From positions 1-48,165 of the forward strand of contig CANJBQ010000021.1 of the NCBI GenBank assembly GCA_947472645.1: a DNA stretch of 48,165 bases, read 5' to 3'. This document shows, piece after piece, positions 10,179-19,024 of the stretch. This stretch comes from Burkholderiaceae bacterium (GTDB lineage Bacteria; Pseudomonadota; Gammaproteobacteria; Burkholderiales; Burkholderiaceae). Within the stretch, counting starts at the first letter, position 1; every line of letters starts with the position of its first letter. The notes below the pieces were generated by a model that worked only from the letters and a program-made list of their open reading frames with translations, had not been told where the DNA came from and made no database searches. The position numbers and the translations under genes were made by a program.

Positions 10179-10755
10179 TGAATGCTCTATTTTGAATACA
10201 ACTTTACAAACTAATGCGCTCGAAAAATTTCCACAAGCACTTGAACGTGCGCAAGAAATTAAATTATTAGTACTTGATGTCGATGGCGTCTTAACAGATG
10301 GTTCTTTATTCATTAGCTCTGATGGGGTTGAACACTTAAAAGTCTTTAATAGTTTAGATGGCCATGGGATAAAGCTATTAAGGACCGCCGGTATCGAAGT
10401 TGCCATTATTACTGGTAGAAACTCTCCAATGGTGAAAATGCGCGCACAAGCGTTAGGCATTGAACACCTGTATATGGGTGTTGATGAAAAAGGACGCGCC
10501 CTCATCGAGCTTTTAGAAAAGCTCCACTTGACCGCCAATGATTGTGCTGCGATGGGGGATGATTGGCCAGATCTTAGCATTTTGACTAAGGTTAGATTGG
10601 CGCTATCTCCAGCAAATGCCCATCAAGAAATAAAACTGGTTTCCCATTACGTTTGTGATTATTCGGGAGGCCAGGGCGCCGTTAGAGAAATTTGTGACTT
10701 AATTCTTCAGGCGCAAAATCTTTATCAATCATTGCTGCATCAAGCAAAAGAATGA
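10150..10755 (+). CDS. kdsC: 3-deoxy-D-manno-octulosonate 8-phosphate phosphatase
   Basis: HAD-superfamily phosphatase that releases Kdo from Kdo-8-phosphate. Motif I is LLVLDVDGVLTDG (nucleophile and acid Asp), followed by VAIITGRNS (motif II) and AAMGDDWPDL (motif IV); the C-terminus SGGQGAVREICDLIL is typical. The start is uncertain. ATG 10150 overlaps kdsD by 29 bases, with a GAGGG about 14 bases ahead. GTG 10135 is in frame further upstream, and TTG 10192 would give an N-terminus closest in length to E. coli KdsC but has no visible ribosome site. The gene overlaps lptC by four bases (ATGA). Confidence 0.93.
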   Translation: MTYLLQKLFNECSILNTTLQTNALEKFPQALERAQEIKLLVLDVDGVLTDGSLFISSDGVEHLKVFNSLDGHGIKLLRTAGIEVAIITGRNSPMVKMRAQALGIEHLYMGVDEKGRALIELLEKLHLTANDCAAMGDDWPDLSILTKVRLALSPANAHQEIKLVSHYVCDYSGGQGAVREICDLILQAQNLYQSLLHQAKE

Positions 10756-11408
10756 TGATCAACCAAACTTTTTCCAAACTAATTTATTTTCTCTATGATT
10801 TAGGATTGCGCCTCATCCCATTGGTGCTGATGGGTCTTTTAACCTTGGCTTCTTTTTGGTTTCTGAAAAAAAATACTCAAGAGGACCCCATTCCTCCCTC
10901 TCGAGTGAAGTTACATGAACCAGATTATATTTTTACTCATGCAAAACTGACAGTTCTCAATATTGATGGCACAACGAAATATCGCTTATTAGGAAAAGAA
11001 TTTATACATTATGAAGATAATGCAGCGATTGATATTCAGCAGCCAAGACTTCGTCTATTTAATCCTAAAACGCCTCCATCCACAATATCCGCAAATAAAG
11101 GGCACGTTACAGGAGACTTAGATATTGTTGAATTGTTCCAAAATGCCGATGTGAGTCGTCCTGCAGAATTCAGTTCTAAAGGTAATATCATTAATCCTCA
11201 TATGCATTTGCAATCTAATTATTTAAAAATCTTTGTGAATGAAGATCGAATGATTACTCATTTACCAATTAGGATTGAACGGGGTGACTCTGTCATGACG
11301 GCTAGTAAAGGCGCCACCTATGACAATGTTGACCAAGCTGTGTCGATGTTTGGTAACGTCCAAGGCTCCATCGCGGCTTCTGATAGTTCTAAAAAATTAT
11401 CGCCATGA
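10752..11408 (+). CDS. lptC: LPS export system protein LptC
   Basis: Bitopic inner-membrane protein that passes LPS from the LptB2FG transporter to LptA. The 218-residue protein has one N-terminal membrane helix at about 20-38 (LIPLVLMGLLTLASFWFL). A periplasmic beta-jellyroll follows, with PDYIFTHAKLTVLNIDGTTKYRL early on and NKGHVTGDLDIVELFQNADV in the middle. Sequence conservation in LptC is low, so the assignment rests on fold-like pattern plus position. It is coupled by ATGA overlaps to kdsC upstream and lptA downstream. Confidence 0.92.
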   Translation: MMINQTFSKLIYFLYDLGLRLIPLVLMGLLTLASFWFLKKNTQEDPIPPSRVKLHEPDYIFTHAKLTVLNIDGTTKYRLLGKEFIHYEDNAAIDIQQPRLRLFNPKTPPSTISANKGHVTGDLDIVELFQNADVSRPAEFSSKGNIINPHMHLQSNYLKIFVNEDRMITHLPIRIERGDSVMTASKGATYDNVDQAVSMFGNVQGSIAASDSSKKLSP

Positions 11409-11995
11409 TTGTAAAAATACAAAAATATAAAGCCGTTTCTTACTTTTTTTTAGTGGGTCTACTCATTGGACATCTCAATATTGCCTTGGCTCTAAAAACT
11501 GATGAGTCTAAACCCACTCAACTCTTTTCTGATAATGCTGATTTTAATGACGTTACTCAAGAATATATTCTGACAGGTAATGTCACTATCAAAAAAGGAA
11601 GCTTGATTGTTAAAGGTGCCAAAGCTGTAGTTATCACCGACCCAGAGGGTTACCAAAAGATCACCGTCATTGGAGATGCCGTCAATGTGGCTCAATTTAG
11701 CCAGCAATTAGATAAGCCAACTCCGGAATTTATGGATGGTGAGGGAGATCTTATCTTTTATGAAGCAAAATTTGATCAACTATTATTATCTGGTCATGCT
11801 TATACTGTTAGAAGGTTAGGGGATCGTAAGAAAGATCAATTAACTGCTGACGAAATTCATTATGATTTATATACCGAAGAATATACGGCTGTGAGTAAAA
11901 CCGATCAAAAACTGACAAAATCAATACTATCTCCGAGGCAAGAGCCAAGCCTTAAATTGACAAATGCGCCCTTAACGAACACTCCAAAAAAATGA
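11405..11995 (+). CDS. lptA: LPS transport periplasmic protein LptA
   Basis: Periplasmic bridge protein carrying LPS between LptC and LptD. The N-terminal signal peptide has a hydrophobic core at about 12-29 and a plausible signal peptidase I site after ALA (residue 29). The OstA-like domain follows: [35 protein letters not shown] and [12 protein letters not shown]. At 196 residues it is normal for the family. It overlaps lptC and lptB by four bases each, implying translational coupling across the transport operon. Confidence 0.94.
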   Translation: MIVKIQKYKAVSYFFLVGLLIGHLNIALALKTDESKPTQLFSDNADFNDVTQEYILTGNVTIKKGSLIVKGAKAVVITDPEGYQKITVIGDAVNVAQFSQQLDKPTPEFMDGEGDLIFYEAKFDQLLLSGHAYTVRRLGDRKKDQLTADEIHYDLYTEEYTAVSKTDQKLTKSILSPRQEPSLKLTNAPLTNTPKK

Positions 11996-12753
11996 GCTTA
12001 GATCAACAAACCCAATCATCTCTTATCGCAGAAGGTTTACAAAAAACCTATGGCAAGAGAACTGTCGTTAGGGACGTAGGCCTAGAAGTAAAAACAGGAG
12101 AAATTGTAGGGCTTTTAGGCCCTAATGGCGCAGGAAAAACAACGTCATTTTATATGATTGTGGGTTTAGTTCCAGCAGATAAAGGCAAAATTTACCTAGA
12201 TAATCAAATCATTAGTGGATTACCGATACATGAGCGCTCACTTCGAGGTTTATCCTATCTCCCCCAAGAAGTCTCTATTTTCAGGAAACTGACCGTAGGT
12301 GAAAATATTCAAGCTGTTTTAGAGTTACAAATTTCTGCGACCGGGAAAAGATTAACCCGAAATGCCATGAATGCCAGATTAGACGAATTATTAGACGAAT
12401 TACAAATTGGGCATTTGAGAGATAACCAAGCACTTTCTCTTTCTGGAGGAGAGCGTCGCCGAGCTGAAATTGCCAGAGCACTGGCGACTAATCCAAAGTT
12501 TATTCTTTTAGATGAACCATTTGCCGGTGTTGACCCTATCGCTGTGGGTGAAATTCAGCGAATTATTCGCTTCTTAAAAGAACGGAATATTGGCGTACTG
12601 ATTACTGACCATAATGTCCGAGAAACCCTAGGAATCTGTGACCATGCTTATATCATCAGTGATGGTAGCGTATTGGCGCAGGGCCTTCCGAGTGAAATCA
12701 TCGAAAATGAAAACGTTCGACGTGTCTACCTTGGAGAAAACTTTAAGATGTAA
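11992..12753 (+). CDS. lptB: LPS export ABC transporter ATP-binding protein
   Basis: ATPase that powers LPS extraction by LptFG. Walker A is GPNGAGKTT at 43-51, the signature LSGGERRR is at about 150-157, Walker B is [13 protein letters not shown], and the switch His is in [11 protein letters not shown]. The 253-residue length is slightly above E. coli LptB (about 241) because of a longer N-terminus. It is the last gene of the kds-lpt run. The 132 bases that follow, before hpf, hold no rpoN, which in most proteobacteria sits exactly here. Confidence 0.97.
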   Translation: MSLDQQTQSSLIAEGLQKTYGKRTVVRDVGLEVKTGEIVGLLGPNGAGKTTSFYMIVGLVPADKGKIYLDNQIISGLPIHERSLRGLSYLPQEVSIFRKLTVGENIQAVLELQISATGKRLTRNAMNARLDELLDELQIGHLRDNQALSLSGGERRRAEIARALATNPKFILLDEPFAGVDPIAVGEIQRIIRFLKERNIGVLITDHNVRETLGICDHAYIISDGSVLAQGLPSEIIENENVRRVYLGENFKM

Positions 12754-12778
12754 TTGTTGAAATCACTCTATTCAGTGC

Positions 12779-12807
12779 TTGGCTTTTTTATCAAGGACTG
12801 CTAATCT
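12779..12807 (+). promoter_or_regulatory. Candidate promoter for hpf-ptsN-hprK-rapZ
   Basis: TTGGCT at 12779-12784 and TAATCT at 12802-12807 are 17 bases apart, and the -10 is preceded by TG to give an extended -10 (TGCTAATCT). An alternative -10, TATAAG at 12807-12812, overlaps it. The element lies in the lptB-hpf spacer. If rpoN was lost here, the downstream genes would need such a promoter or read-through from lptB. Found by eye only. Confidence 0.3.
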
Positions 12808-12885
12808 ATAAGCGTAATACATAGTAGGTTGTCATTGAAGTTGGGAATATCATTTTTATTAACCTTTACGCTTAATGGGATATGT

Positions 12886-13242
12886 ATGAAACTCATCATT
12901 CACAGTCATCACCTTGAAGTAACTCCTGGTCTTAAGACCCATCTTGAAGAGAAACTCGTTGCAATTAAAAAGCATTTTGAACAAATAATACAAATTAGTG
13001 CTAGCCTGTCTGTCGATAAAGCTCAGGAAAAAGATTTACGACAAACTGCAGAATTAAGTCTGCATTTGATGGGCAAAGACCTCTTTGCTATTGCTCATCA
13101 TGAAGATCTTTATCAAGCCATTGATATCGCAGTGACAAAACTTGATAAGCAGATCATTAAAGTCAAAGAAAAGACTAAAAACCATCACGCCCATGTTTCA
13201 GCGAAACAAATTTCAGCAGCTAGCAGTGGGTTGAACCTATAA
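12886..13242 (+). CDS. hpf: Ribosome hibernation promoting factor (short form)
   Basis: Binds the 30S decoding region and promotes inactive 100S ribosomes in stationary phase. The 118-residue short form fits the family pattern (MKLIIHSHHLEVTPGLKTHLEEKL, HLMGKDLFAIAHHEDLYQAID). I choose ATG 12886, preceded by a GGGA motif; a TTG start 57 bases upstream would add a hydrophobic, non-conserved leader. The C-terminal extension after the conserved core is Lys/His/Ser-rich. It is seven bases ahead of ptsN, the same order as in the E. coli rpoN operon but without rpoN. Confidence 0.93.
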   Translation: MKLIIHSHHLEVTPGLKTHLEEKLVAIKKHFEQIIQISASLSVDKAQEKDLRQTAELSLHLMGKDLFAIAHHEDLYQAIDIAVTKLDKQIIKVKEKTKNHHAHVSAKQISAASSGLNL

Positions 13243-13249
13243 TAGGCCT

Positions 13250-13702
13250 ATGAGTGAACTTGTTGAGATACTACCTTCCGATCAAATTTACATCGATGTT
13301 GATGTAAGTGATATCCATAGCTTATTTAGCTTAGCAAGTTCACACTTCGCCCAAACAACAAATTTATCTCAAAAACTGATCTTACAGTGCCTTGAGGACC
13401 GTGAAAAATTAGGCTCTACAGGCTTAGGCCTTGGAGTAGCAATTCCTCATGGAAGGGTTAAAGGTTTAAAAGAAGCTCACGCTAGCTTCTACAGAATCTC
13501 ACAAGGTATTAATTTCAAAACTTCTGATCAAATAGCCGTTGATATTGTCATCTTTTTATTAGTCCCAGAAGCAGCGACCCAAAAGCATTTAGATTTACTC
13601 TCTGAAATCGCACAAATTTTGGCGGATAAATCAAAACGTACACGATTACGTGAAATGAATAATCAAGAACAAATTCTTTCTGAAATGACTTTTCAGGATT
13701 AG
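13250..13702 (+). CDS. ptsN: PTS EIIA-Ntr regulatory protein
   Basis: Phosphorylatable regulator of the PTS-Ntr branch; in relatives it controls potassium and nitrogen/carbon responses by protein contacts. The 150-residue EIIA-2 fold contains the phospho-acceptor His67 in AIPHGRV, with the typical [18 protein letters not shown] context and the [18 protein letters not shown] segment. It lies between hpf and hprK with spacers of seven and two bases. There is no adjacent EI-Ntr or NPr; the general EI and HPr are at the right end of the window. Confidence 0.95.
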   Translation: MSELVEILPSDQIYIDVDVSDIHSLFSLASSHFAQTTNLSQKLILQCLEDREKLGSTGLGLGVAIPHGRVKGLKEAHASFYRISQGINFKTSDQIAVDIVIFLLVPEAATQKHLDLLSEIAQILADKSKRTRLREMNNQEQILSEMTFQD

Positions 13703-13704
13703 AC

Positions 13705-14682
13705 ATGATCGAACAACCGTCCCTCGTCGGAATTACTGCTCAACATATATTTGATGCGAATTTTGAAGAACTAAAGTTGCGTTGGGTGGCAGGACAAGAA
13801 GGTGCTGATCGTGGCTTTGATCCTCAAATTATTGACCAAGCAACATCCTCCTCAGATTTAGTTGGTCACCTTAACTTAATCCATCCAAGTCGTTTACAGG
13901 TTTGTGGTGAACCAGAGATTTTATATTTAGAGCGCATACAAAAAGCACAACAAAGACATCAGCTTGCTGACCTCATGACCATGCGCCCACCATGTTTGAT
14001 TGTTGCTGATGGGCAAGAGCCAAATGCTGAATTAAAGCTCTATTGCCAACGCTCCTCAACACCTTTATTTAGTACTCCATTGTCAGCCTCTGAAGTCATC
14101 GATCATCTGCGCTTATATCTCACCAAAATAGGCGCCCCTAGAATTACGATGCATGGTGTTTTTATGGATATTTTAGGTTTAGGAGTTCTCCTCACCGGCG
14201 AGTCAGGGTTAGGTAAAAGCGAATTAGGTCTTGAGTTAATTTCTCGTGGCCACGGTTTAGTGGCAGATGATGCAGTAGATTTTGCACGCCTAGGACCTGA
14301 CTATATCGAAGGAAGATGCCCTACCATCTTACGTGACCTTCTAGAAGTTAGAGGACTTGGGTTATTGGATATTAAAACTATTTTTGGTGAAACTGCTGTA
14401 AGAAGAAAACTCAAATTACGTCTTATTGTTCAACTTGTTAGAAGAAATGAGGGCGAGTTTGAACGGCTTCCTCTTGAACCACAATTTATTGATGTACTTG
14501 GTTTACCTATTCGTACAGTAAAAATACAAATTGCGGCTGGCCGAAATATTGCTGTTCTTGTTGAAGCTGCAGTTCGTAATACGATTTTACAATTACGTGG
14601 TATTCATACCTTAGATGACTTTGTCGCAAGACAAAGAGAGTTGATGCAACAAGAGTCTTCATTAAAAAATGTTAAGTCATGA
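13705..14682 (+). CDS. hprK: HPr(Ser) kinase/phosphorylase
   Basis: Bifunctional enzyme that phosphorylates and dephosphorylates Ser46 of HPr. The 325-residue protein has His150 (MHGVFM), a P-loop GESGLGKS at 165-172, Asp188/Asp189 in LVADDAVDF and the family signature [18 protein letters not shown] at about 212-229. Its partner HPr at 46453-46722 keeps the Ser46 context (AKSIMG), so the substrate site is present in the same window. It overlaps rapZ by four bases, indicating coupled translation. Confidence 0.96.
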   Translation: MIEQPSLVGITAQHIFDANFEELKLRWVAGQEGADRGFDPQIIDQATSSSDLVGHLNLIHPSRLQVCGEPEILYLERIQKAQQRHQLADLMTMRPPCLIVADGQEPNAELKLYCQRSSTPLFSTPLSASEVIDHLRLYLTKIGAPRITMHGVFMDILGLGVLLTGESGLGKSELGLELISRGHGLVADDAVDFARLGPDYIEGRCPTILRDLLEVRGLGLLDIKTIFGETAVRRKLKLRLIVQLVRRNEGEFERLPLEPQFIDVLGLPIRTVKIQIAAGRNIAVLVEAAVRNTILQLRGIHTLDDFVARQRELMQQESSLKNVKS

Positions 14683-15569
14683 AAATTTTTGTCATTACTG
14701 GGACCTCAGGATCTGGTAAGTCCGTTGCAATTAGAGCATTAGAGGACGCCGGATATGATTGTGTAGATAATCTTCCGGTACATTTATTTGAGAGTTTGAT
14801 TCAGGGTATTAGTCCAAATAACAACCCAAAGTTGGCAGTTGCCATTGACGGTCGTCAAGGTTTCTCCATTCAAGGCTTACCCTCAATGATTACGAAGCTA
14901 AAAACCGAACATGAAATATTTGTGCTGTTTCTTGATGCTTCTACAGAGGCGCTTGTACATCGATTTTCCGAAACAAGACGCCGCCATCCGCTATCCTCTA
15001 AAACCACAGAAAATTCTGAAAACTCCCTTATTGAAGCTATTAATTTGGAGCGAGAACTACTGATTGATTTAGGAAGTATTGGTCATCATATTGACACGAG
15101 TAATTTATCGACTAATGCCCTAAAAGATTGGGTTAAAGATCTGACACAATCAGATACTCAAGGTTTAACCCTTCTATTTGAGTCCTTCGGCTATAAAAAT
15201 GGTATCCCGCAGGATGTGGATATTATGTTTGATATGCGCTGTATCCCTAATCCTTATTACGATAAGTCATTACGTCATTTAACAGGTAATGATGCTCCCG
15301 TTTTAGATTATTTAAACGCCCAAGGTCTTTTTAGCCATTTAAAAACGGATATTTTTCAATTTATTGAGAAGTGGGTACCGAAGTACCAAGTTGATGGTAG
15401 AAGCTATTTGACGATCGGTATCGGTTGTACCGGTGGGCAACATCGCTCGATTGCGATGGTAAATGAACTGTTCGATTTATGTCGTCATAGCTCCTCAGCC
15501 ATGTTTAAAAATCTCACCCTACTTAAAAGGCATCGAGAATTACATCGGATTTTGTCAACTAAGAATTAA
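14679..15569 (+). CDS. rapZ: RNase adapter protein RapZ (YvcJ family)
   Basis: Nucleotide- and RNA-binding protein that, in enterobacteria, guides RNase E to the GlmZ sRNA and couples to glucosamine-6-phosphate sensing. P-loop GTSGSGKS is at 8-15; the C-terminal domain holds [15 protein letters not shown] and [15 protein letters not shown]. At 296 residues it is full length. Its role outside enterobacteria is less clear and its RNA targets here are unknown. It ends 11 bases inside the convergent mutY gene. Confidence 0.95.
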   Translation: MKIFVITGTSGSGKSVAIRALEDAGYDCVDNLPVHLFESLIQGISPNNNPKLAVAIDGRQGFSIQGLPSMITKLKTEHEIFVLFLDASTEALVHRFSETRRRHPLSSKTTENSENSLIEAINLERELLIDLGSIGHHIDTSNLSTNALKDWVKDLTQSDTQGLTLLFESFGYKNGIPQDVDIMFDMRCIPNPYYDKSLRHLTGNDAPVLDYLNAQGLFSHLKTDIFQFIEKWVPKYQVDGRSYLTIGIGCTGGQHRSIAMVNELFDLCRHSSSAMFKNLTLLKRHRELHRILSTKN

Positions 15570-16665
15570 CGCTACAATAATCCTGAATAAATTGATTCAC
15601 TGGTGTTGGTAACCCAAGTTTTTGTACTTCGCTCAGATTGACCCACTTGAACCTTGTTTTATCTACGTCAAAAACATGTTTGACTTTTAAAATGAGTATC
15701 TGAAAATATAAAGTTCGATGAGTGAAAACATGCTTTCTCGGAGCTAACAGCGTTGCTTTAGGTAATGCTTTACGTAAAATACTCAGTGGCAAATCATGAA
15801 ACTCTTCTAATGTCTGTAGCTGTAGACTTTTTATTTCTAAATGATCGTCCCATGAAGATTCTGGGAAACTCCATAATCCCCCCCAAATACCTGAAGGAGG
15901 ACGCAAGTTAAATAAAACCTGATTGTTAACTAAAATACAAAGCATGACAGACCTGACTTCTTTACTAGCTGTCTTTTTGATCCTTTTAGGAATTTGTTCT
16001 ACTTTGTCTTGTTGATATGCACGACACTCTTTTTTAAATACACATGTAGAACACTTAGGATTTCTTGGGGTACAAACGGTAGCCCCATAATCCATCAGAG
16101 CTTGTGTATAAGCGGGCATATCCCGCGCATTTTCCGGTAATAGCTCTTGCGCCATCGTCCAAAGATATTCATTGATAGCCTTTTTTTTGAAATCTTCCTC
16201 TACGGCATGTATGCGTCCAATTAAACGCTTTACATTTGCATCCAAAATACTATTTTTTTTCTGAAAACAAAATGCTGAGATAGCTGCAGCTGTTGATCTC
16301 CCAATACCAGGAAGCTGGCTTAATGAGACAACGTCTTCTGGAAACTTGCCCTGATATTGCTCATGAATCACTTTTGCACAAGCGTGTAAGTTTCTAGCTC
16401 TTGTGTAATAACCCAAGCCAGCCCATAAACCCATGACTTCATCAGCTTTAGCCTTTGCCAAATCCTCTACATTAGGAAAAGTACTCACAAATTGTAGATA
16501 ACGATCTTTCACGGTAGATACTTGGGTTTGCTGCAACATAATCTCTGATATCCAAACCTTATAAGGGTCCTTTTCATTTTGCCAAGGCAATCCCCGCCGC
16601 CCATGCTGCGCATACCAAAGAAGCAACTGTTTTGAAAATTGGCTCACTTCTGACAGGCTGGGCAA
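15559..16665 (-). CDS. mutY: Adenine DNA glycosylase
   Basis: Removes adenine mispaired with 8-oxoguanine. Seen: catalytic Glu41 in EIMLQQTQV, the helix-hairpin-helix LPGIGRSTAAAISAF at about 118-132, catalytic Asp142 in LDANVKRL, and a 4Fe-4S cluster motif with Cys198, Cys205, Cys208 and Cys214 (C-X6-C-X2-C-X5-C). The C-terminal NUDIX-like domain (from about 235) recognises 8-oxoG. Its start overlaps the end of mutM by 22 bases, so the two 8-oxoG enzymes are almost certainly co-expressed. It converges on rapZ with an 11-base overlap. Confidence 0.97.
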   Translation of the reverse strand: MPSLSEVSQFSKQLLLWYAQHGRRGLPWQNEKDPYKVWISEIMLQQTQVSTVKDRYLQFVSTFPNVEDLAKAKADEVMGLWAGLGYYTRARNLHACAKVIHEQYQGKFPEDVVSLSQLPGIGRSTAAAISAFCFQKKNSILDANVKRLIGRIHAVEEDFKKKAINEYLWTMAQELLPENARDMPAYTQALMDYGATVCTPRNPKCSTCVFKKECRAYQQDKVEQIPKRIKKTASKEVRSVMLCILVNNQVLFNLRPPSGIWGGLWSFPESSWDDHLEIKSLQLQTLEEFHDLPLSILRKALPKATLLAPRKHVFTHRTLYFQILILKVKHVFDVDKTRFKWVNLSEVQKLGLPTPVNQFIQDYCSVNS

Positions 16666-17477
16666 TAATAAGTTGACCGCTGTCCTTGTGTGATCTGCTT
16701 GATAGGTGTACTACACTCTTTGCAGGGCAATCCAAAGCGGTCATAAACTTTTGTCAAAACCATAAAATGGCCTGGCTCACCATCACTATGAACAAAATCT
16801 TTCAGGCTACTACCACCTGCTTTAATCGCCTTTTTTAAAATCAGTTGTACTGCTTTTGCTATTCTTTCATATCTCACTTTTGAGATTTTTCCAGCCGGTG
16901 TTTTAGGATTGATTTTTGCTTCAAATAAAGTTTCAGAACAGTAAATGTTTCCAACACCGACGACAACCTCACCCGCCAAAAGATATTGTTTGACAGAGAT
17001 CTTTCTACCACGCGAGCGTTCATACAATAGTTTGGCACCTTTAGCCCCAGCGAAAGAACTTTCAAATGGTTCAACCCCCAACTTTTTTAGTAAGGGGAAA
17101 TTTTCTACTGGACCATTTTCTAAAGGGTGCCATAAAACAGATCCAAATTTTCGTGGGTCATGCATCCGAAGCGCTATCTCCCCAAAATGGAATTCAATTC
17201 GATTATATTTTTTTGCTTCTTCTTGTTTTTGTTGAATCCTTAAAACTCCGGTCATTCCTAAATGAATGAGCATGATTCCTGTATCAAATTGAAACAATAA
17301 ATATTTGCCACGTCGCTGAATTGAATGACAAATTTGATCTTGGAGTGTTTTTTGGAGATGCTCCGGTACTGGCCAACGAAGACGACCATCATGAATACGA
17401 ACTTCTGTTACGGTTTTTCCTTCAATAAAAGGTGCTATACCTAATTTTGTGACTTCTACTTCGGGTAATTCAGGCAT
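16644..17477 (-). CDS. mutM: Formamidopyrimidine-DNA glycosylase
   Basis: Bifunctional glycosylase/AP lyase that excises 8-oxoguanine and FapyG paired with C. The N-terminus MPELPEVEV exposes catalytic Pro2 and Glu3 after Met removal. The RRGKYLL segment, GVGNIYCSETLF and the C-terminal zinc finger (C-X2-C...C-X2-C in CKECSTPI and YYCPACQK) are intact. The 277-residue length is normal. Located upstream of mutY in the same transcript and divergent from the TPR-LolB gene with 38 bases between starts. Confidence 0.98.
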   Translation of the reverse strand: MPELPEVEVTKLGIAPFIEGKTVTEVRIHDGRLRWPVPEHLQKTLQDQICHSIQRRGKYLLFQFDTGIMLIHLGMTGVLRIQQKQEEAKKYNRIEFHFGEIALRMHDPRKFGSVLWHPLENGPVENFPLLKKLGVEPFESSFAGAKGAKLLYERSRGRKISVKQYLLAGEVVVGVGNIYCSETLFEAKINPKTPAGKISKVRYERIAKAVQLILKKAIKAGGSSLKDFVHSDGEPGHFMVLTKVYDRFGLPCKECSTPIKQITQGQRSTYYCPACQK

Positions 17478-17515
17478 ATTAGGAAGAGTCTTTGAGAGTT
17501 ATATAGAATAGAGTA

Positions 17516-19024
17516 ATGCTTAAAAATAATTTATATCGATTTAGACGTTTTATGGTGTTTTGCTTATTCATTATCATGCCATATTTTTGGATAATGCCAA
17601 GTCATGCTCAGCTACCATTTTCTATTTCTTCTTCAGAAGCTTATTCTAACTTTGTCTTTCAATACCTGACATCTGAAATTGCTCTGCAAAGGGGGGATGT
17701 AACCCTTTCTTATCAAACAATGTCTTACCTTGCAAAAACGACACGTGACCCCCGAATAGCTCAACAAGCCTTAGAAATTGCATTAACGGCACAATCACCT
17801 CAAGCCGCCCTTGATTCTGCACAATTGTGGGATGATTTAACACCAGATGTCGATACCACCTCCAAGGAAATATTAATTACTTTGTTAATGTTTAATAACA
17901 AATGGAATGAAGCTGTTCAACCAAGTATTCAATTATTAAAAAAGAAAAGCGTCGTAGAAAGTGACGATTTTTATACGAAACTAATACCTATTTTGGGGAG
18001 GTCCAATAATCAGGACCAATCGACTGTCGCTCTTGCTCAAATTATTAATTCCTCGAAGCGCATTCCAAAAAATACTACTATTCTTTTTTTATATGCTTTA
18101 GGTGAAGAAAAATTAGGGCACTATGAAAATATGGAGAAGATCTTGCGCGGTAATCTTCAACAAAATCCAAATGACGCTAGCTCTTTAAATGCTCTTGGTT
18201 ACTCTTTTGCTGACCGAAAAATTAATTTACCAGAAGCCTTAAATTTGATCCAAAGGGCCCTTATTCAAACGCCGAAGGACTCAAACATCATCGATAGCCT
18301 TGGTTGGGTATATTACCGTTTGGGGCAATCGGATTTGGCGATTACGTATTTGAAACAATCTTTTGAGTTAGCGCCTGAACCTGAAGTTGGGGCGCACCTT
18401 GGTGAAGTTTTGTGGGTCAACGGTCAGCAAGAAGAGGCAATGGCTGTTTGGAGAAAAGCTGAATCCGTTAATGCAAGTCAAGCTACTTTACGCGAAACAC
18501 TGCAACGACTAAAGCCGGACTGGAGTTCAAGTGTTGTCTTTGACAATTCGCTTAAGCGTCAATGGAATGGTCGTTTTGCTGTAAAAATGAAAGGTAAGTC
18601 CACGCAAAATGGTGGTAATGGTGCCTTTACTCTTTCTCATGAAAACCTCAATGACAATTTAGAAATCCGTGGACCATTAGGTTCTTCTATCGCTAAAATT
18701 AATGTCTCCCCTAGTCGTGCTTCTCTTGAACAAAACGGAAAAATAACTACCGCAGTTGATGCCGATCAATTGGTTCAGCAAGCCACAGGGCTTCCAATAC
18801 CTGCGCGAGGTTTATCCTCATGGCTGTCAGGTTATGTTCGAGCAGGATCTCCTGGTTCGATTAAGAGAAATACAAATGGTCAGGTTTCCGAAATTACCCA
18901 AGATGGTTGGCTACTCAGCTATATATGGAGTTCAAATAATCAATTACAAAAACTAAATATGAATCGTTCAGACCAAGATGGCGACATAGAGGTCCGCCTC
19001 ATCATTGATCAAGAGAATGACTAA
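17516..19024 (+). CDS. TPR protein fused to a C-terminal LolB domain
   Basis: Two domains in one uninterrupted 502-residue frame. Residues 1-31 form a signal peptide with a signal peptidase I-like SHA-Q site; the only cysteine there (Cys16) is not in a lipobox. Residues about 40-335 are helical, with TPR repeats clearest at 220-315 (SLNALGYSFADRKINLPEAL, DSLGWVYYRLGQSDLAITYL). Residues about 346-500 match LolB, the acceptor of lipoproteins from LolA at the outer membrane: NGRFAVK, LEIRGPLGSSIAKINVS, DADQLVQQATGLPIP. Leu388 in GPLG corresponds to the loop leucine (Leu68) of E. coli LolB needed for membrane insertion. In relatives, as I recall, the TPR protein and LolB are separate neighbouring genes ahead of ispE. 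Here the LolB part would be soluble or held by the TPR part. Confidence 0.85.
   Translation: MLKNNLYRFRRFMVFCLFIIMPYFWIMPSHAQLPFSISSSEAYSNFVFQYLTSEIALQRGDVTLSYQTMSYLAKTTRDPRIAQQALEIALTAQSPQAALDSAQLWDDLTPDVDTTSKEILITLLMFNNKWNEAVQPSIQLLKKKSVVESDDFYTKLIPILGRSNNQDQSTVALAQIINSSKRIPKNTTILFLYALGEEKLGHYENMEKILRGNLQQNPNDASSLNALGYSFADRKINLPEALNLIQRALIQTPKDSNIIDSLGWVYYRLGQSDLAITYLKQSFELAPEPEVGAHLGEVLWVNGQQEEAMAVWRKAESVNASQATLRETLQRLKPDWSSSVVFDNSLKRQWNGRFAVKMKGKSTQNGGNGAFTLSHENLNDNLEIRGPLGSSIAKINVSPSRASLEQNGKITTAVDADQLVQQATGLPIPARGLSSWLSGYVRAGSPGSIKRNTNGQVSEITQDGWLLSYIWSSNNQLQKLNMNRSDQDGDIEVRLIIDQEND

Noticed and set aside
12764..12789. Possible terminator after lptB (CACT/AGTG followed by a T-run)
   Set aside because: The stem is only four pairs with a six-base loop and the T-run begins six bases later; too weak to call.
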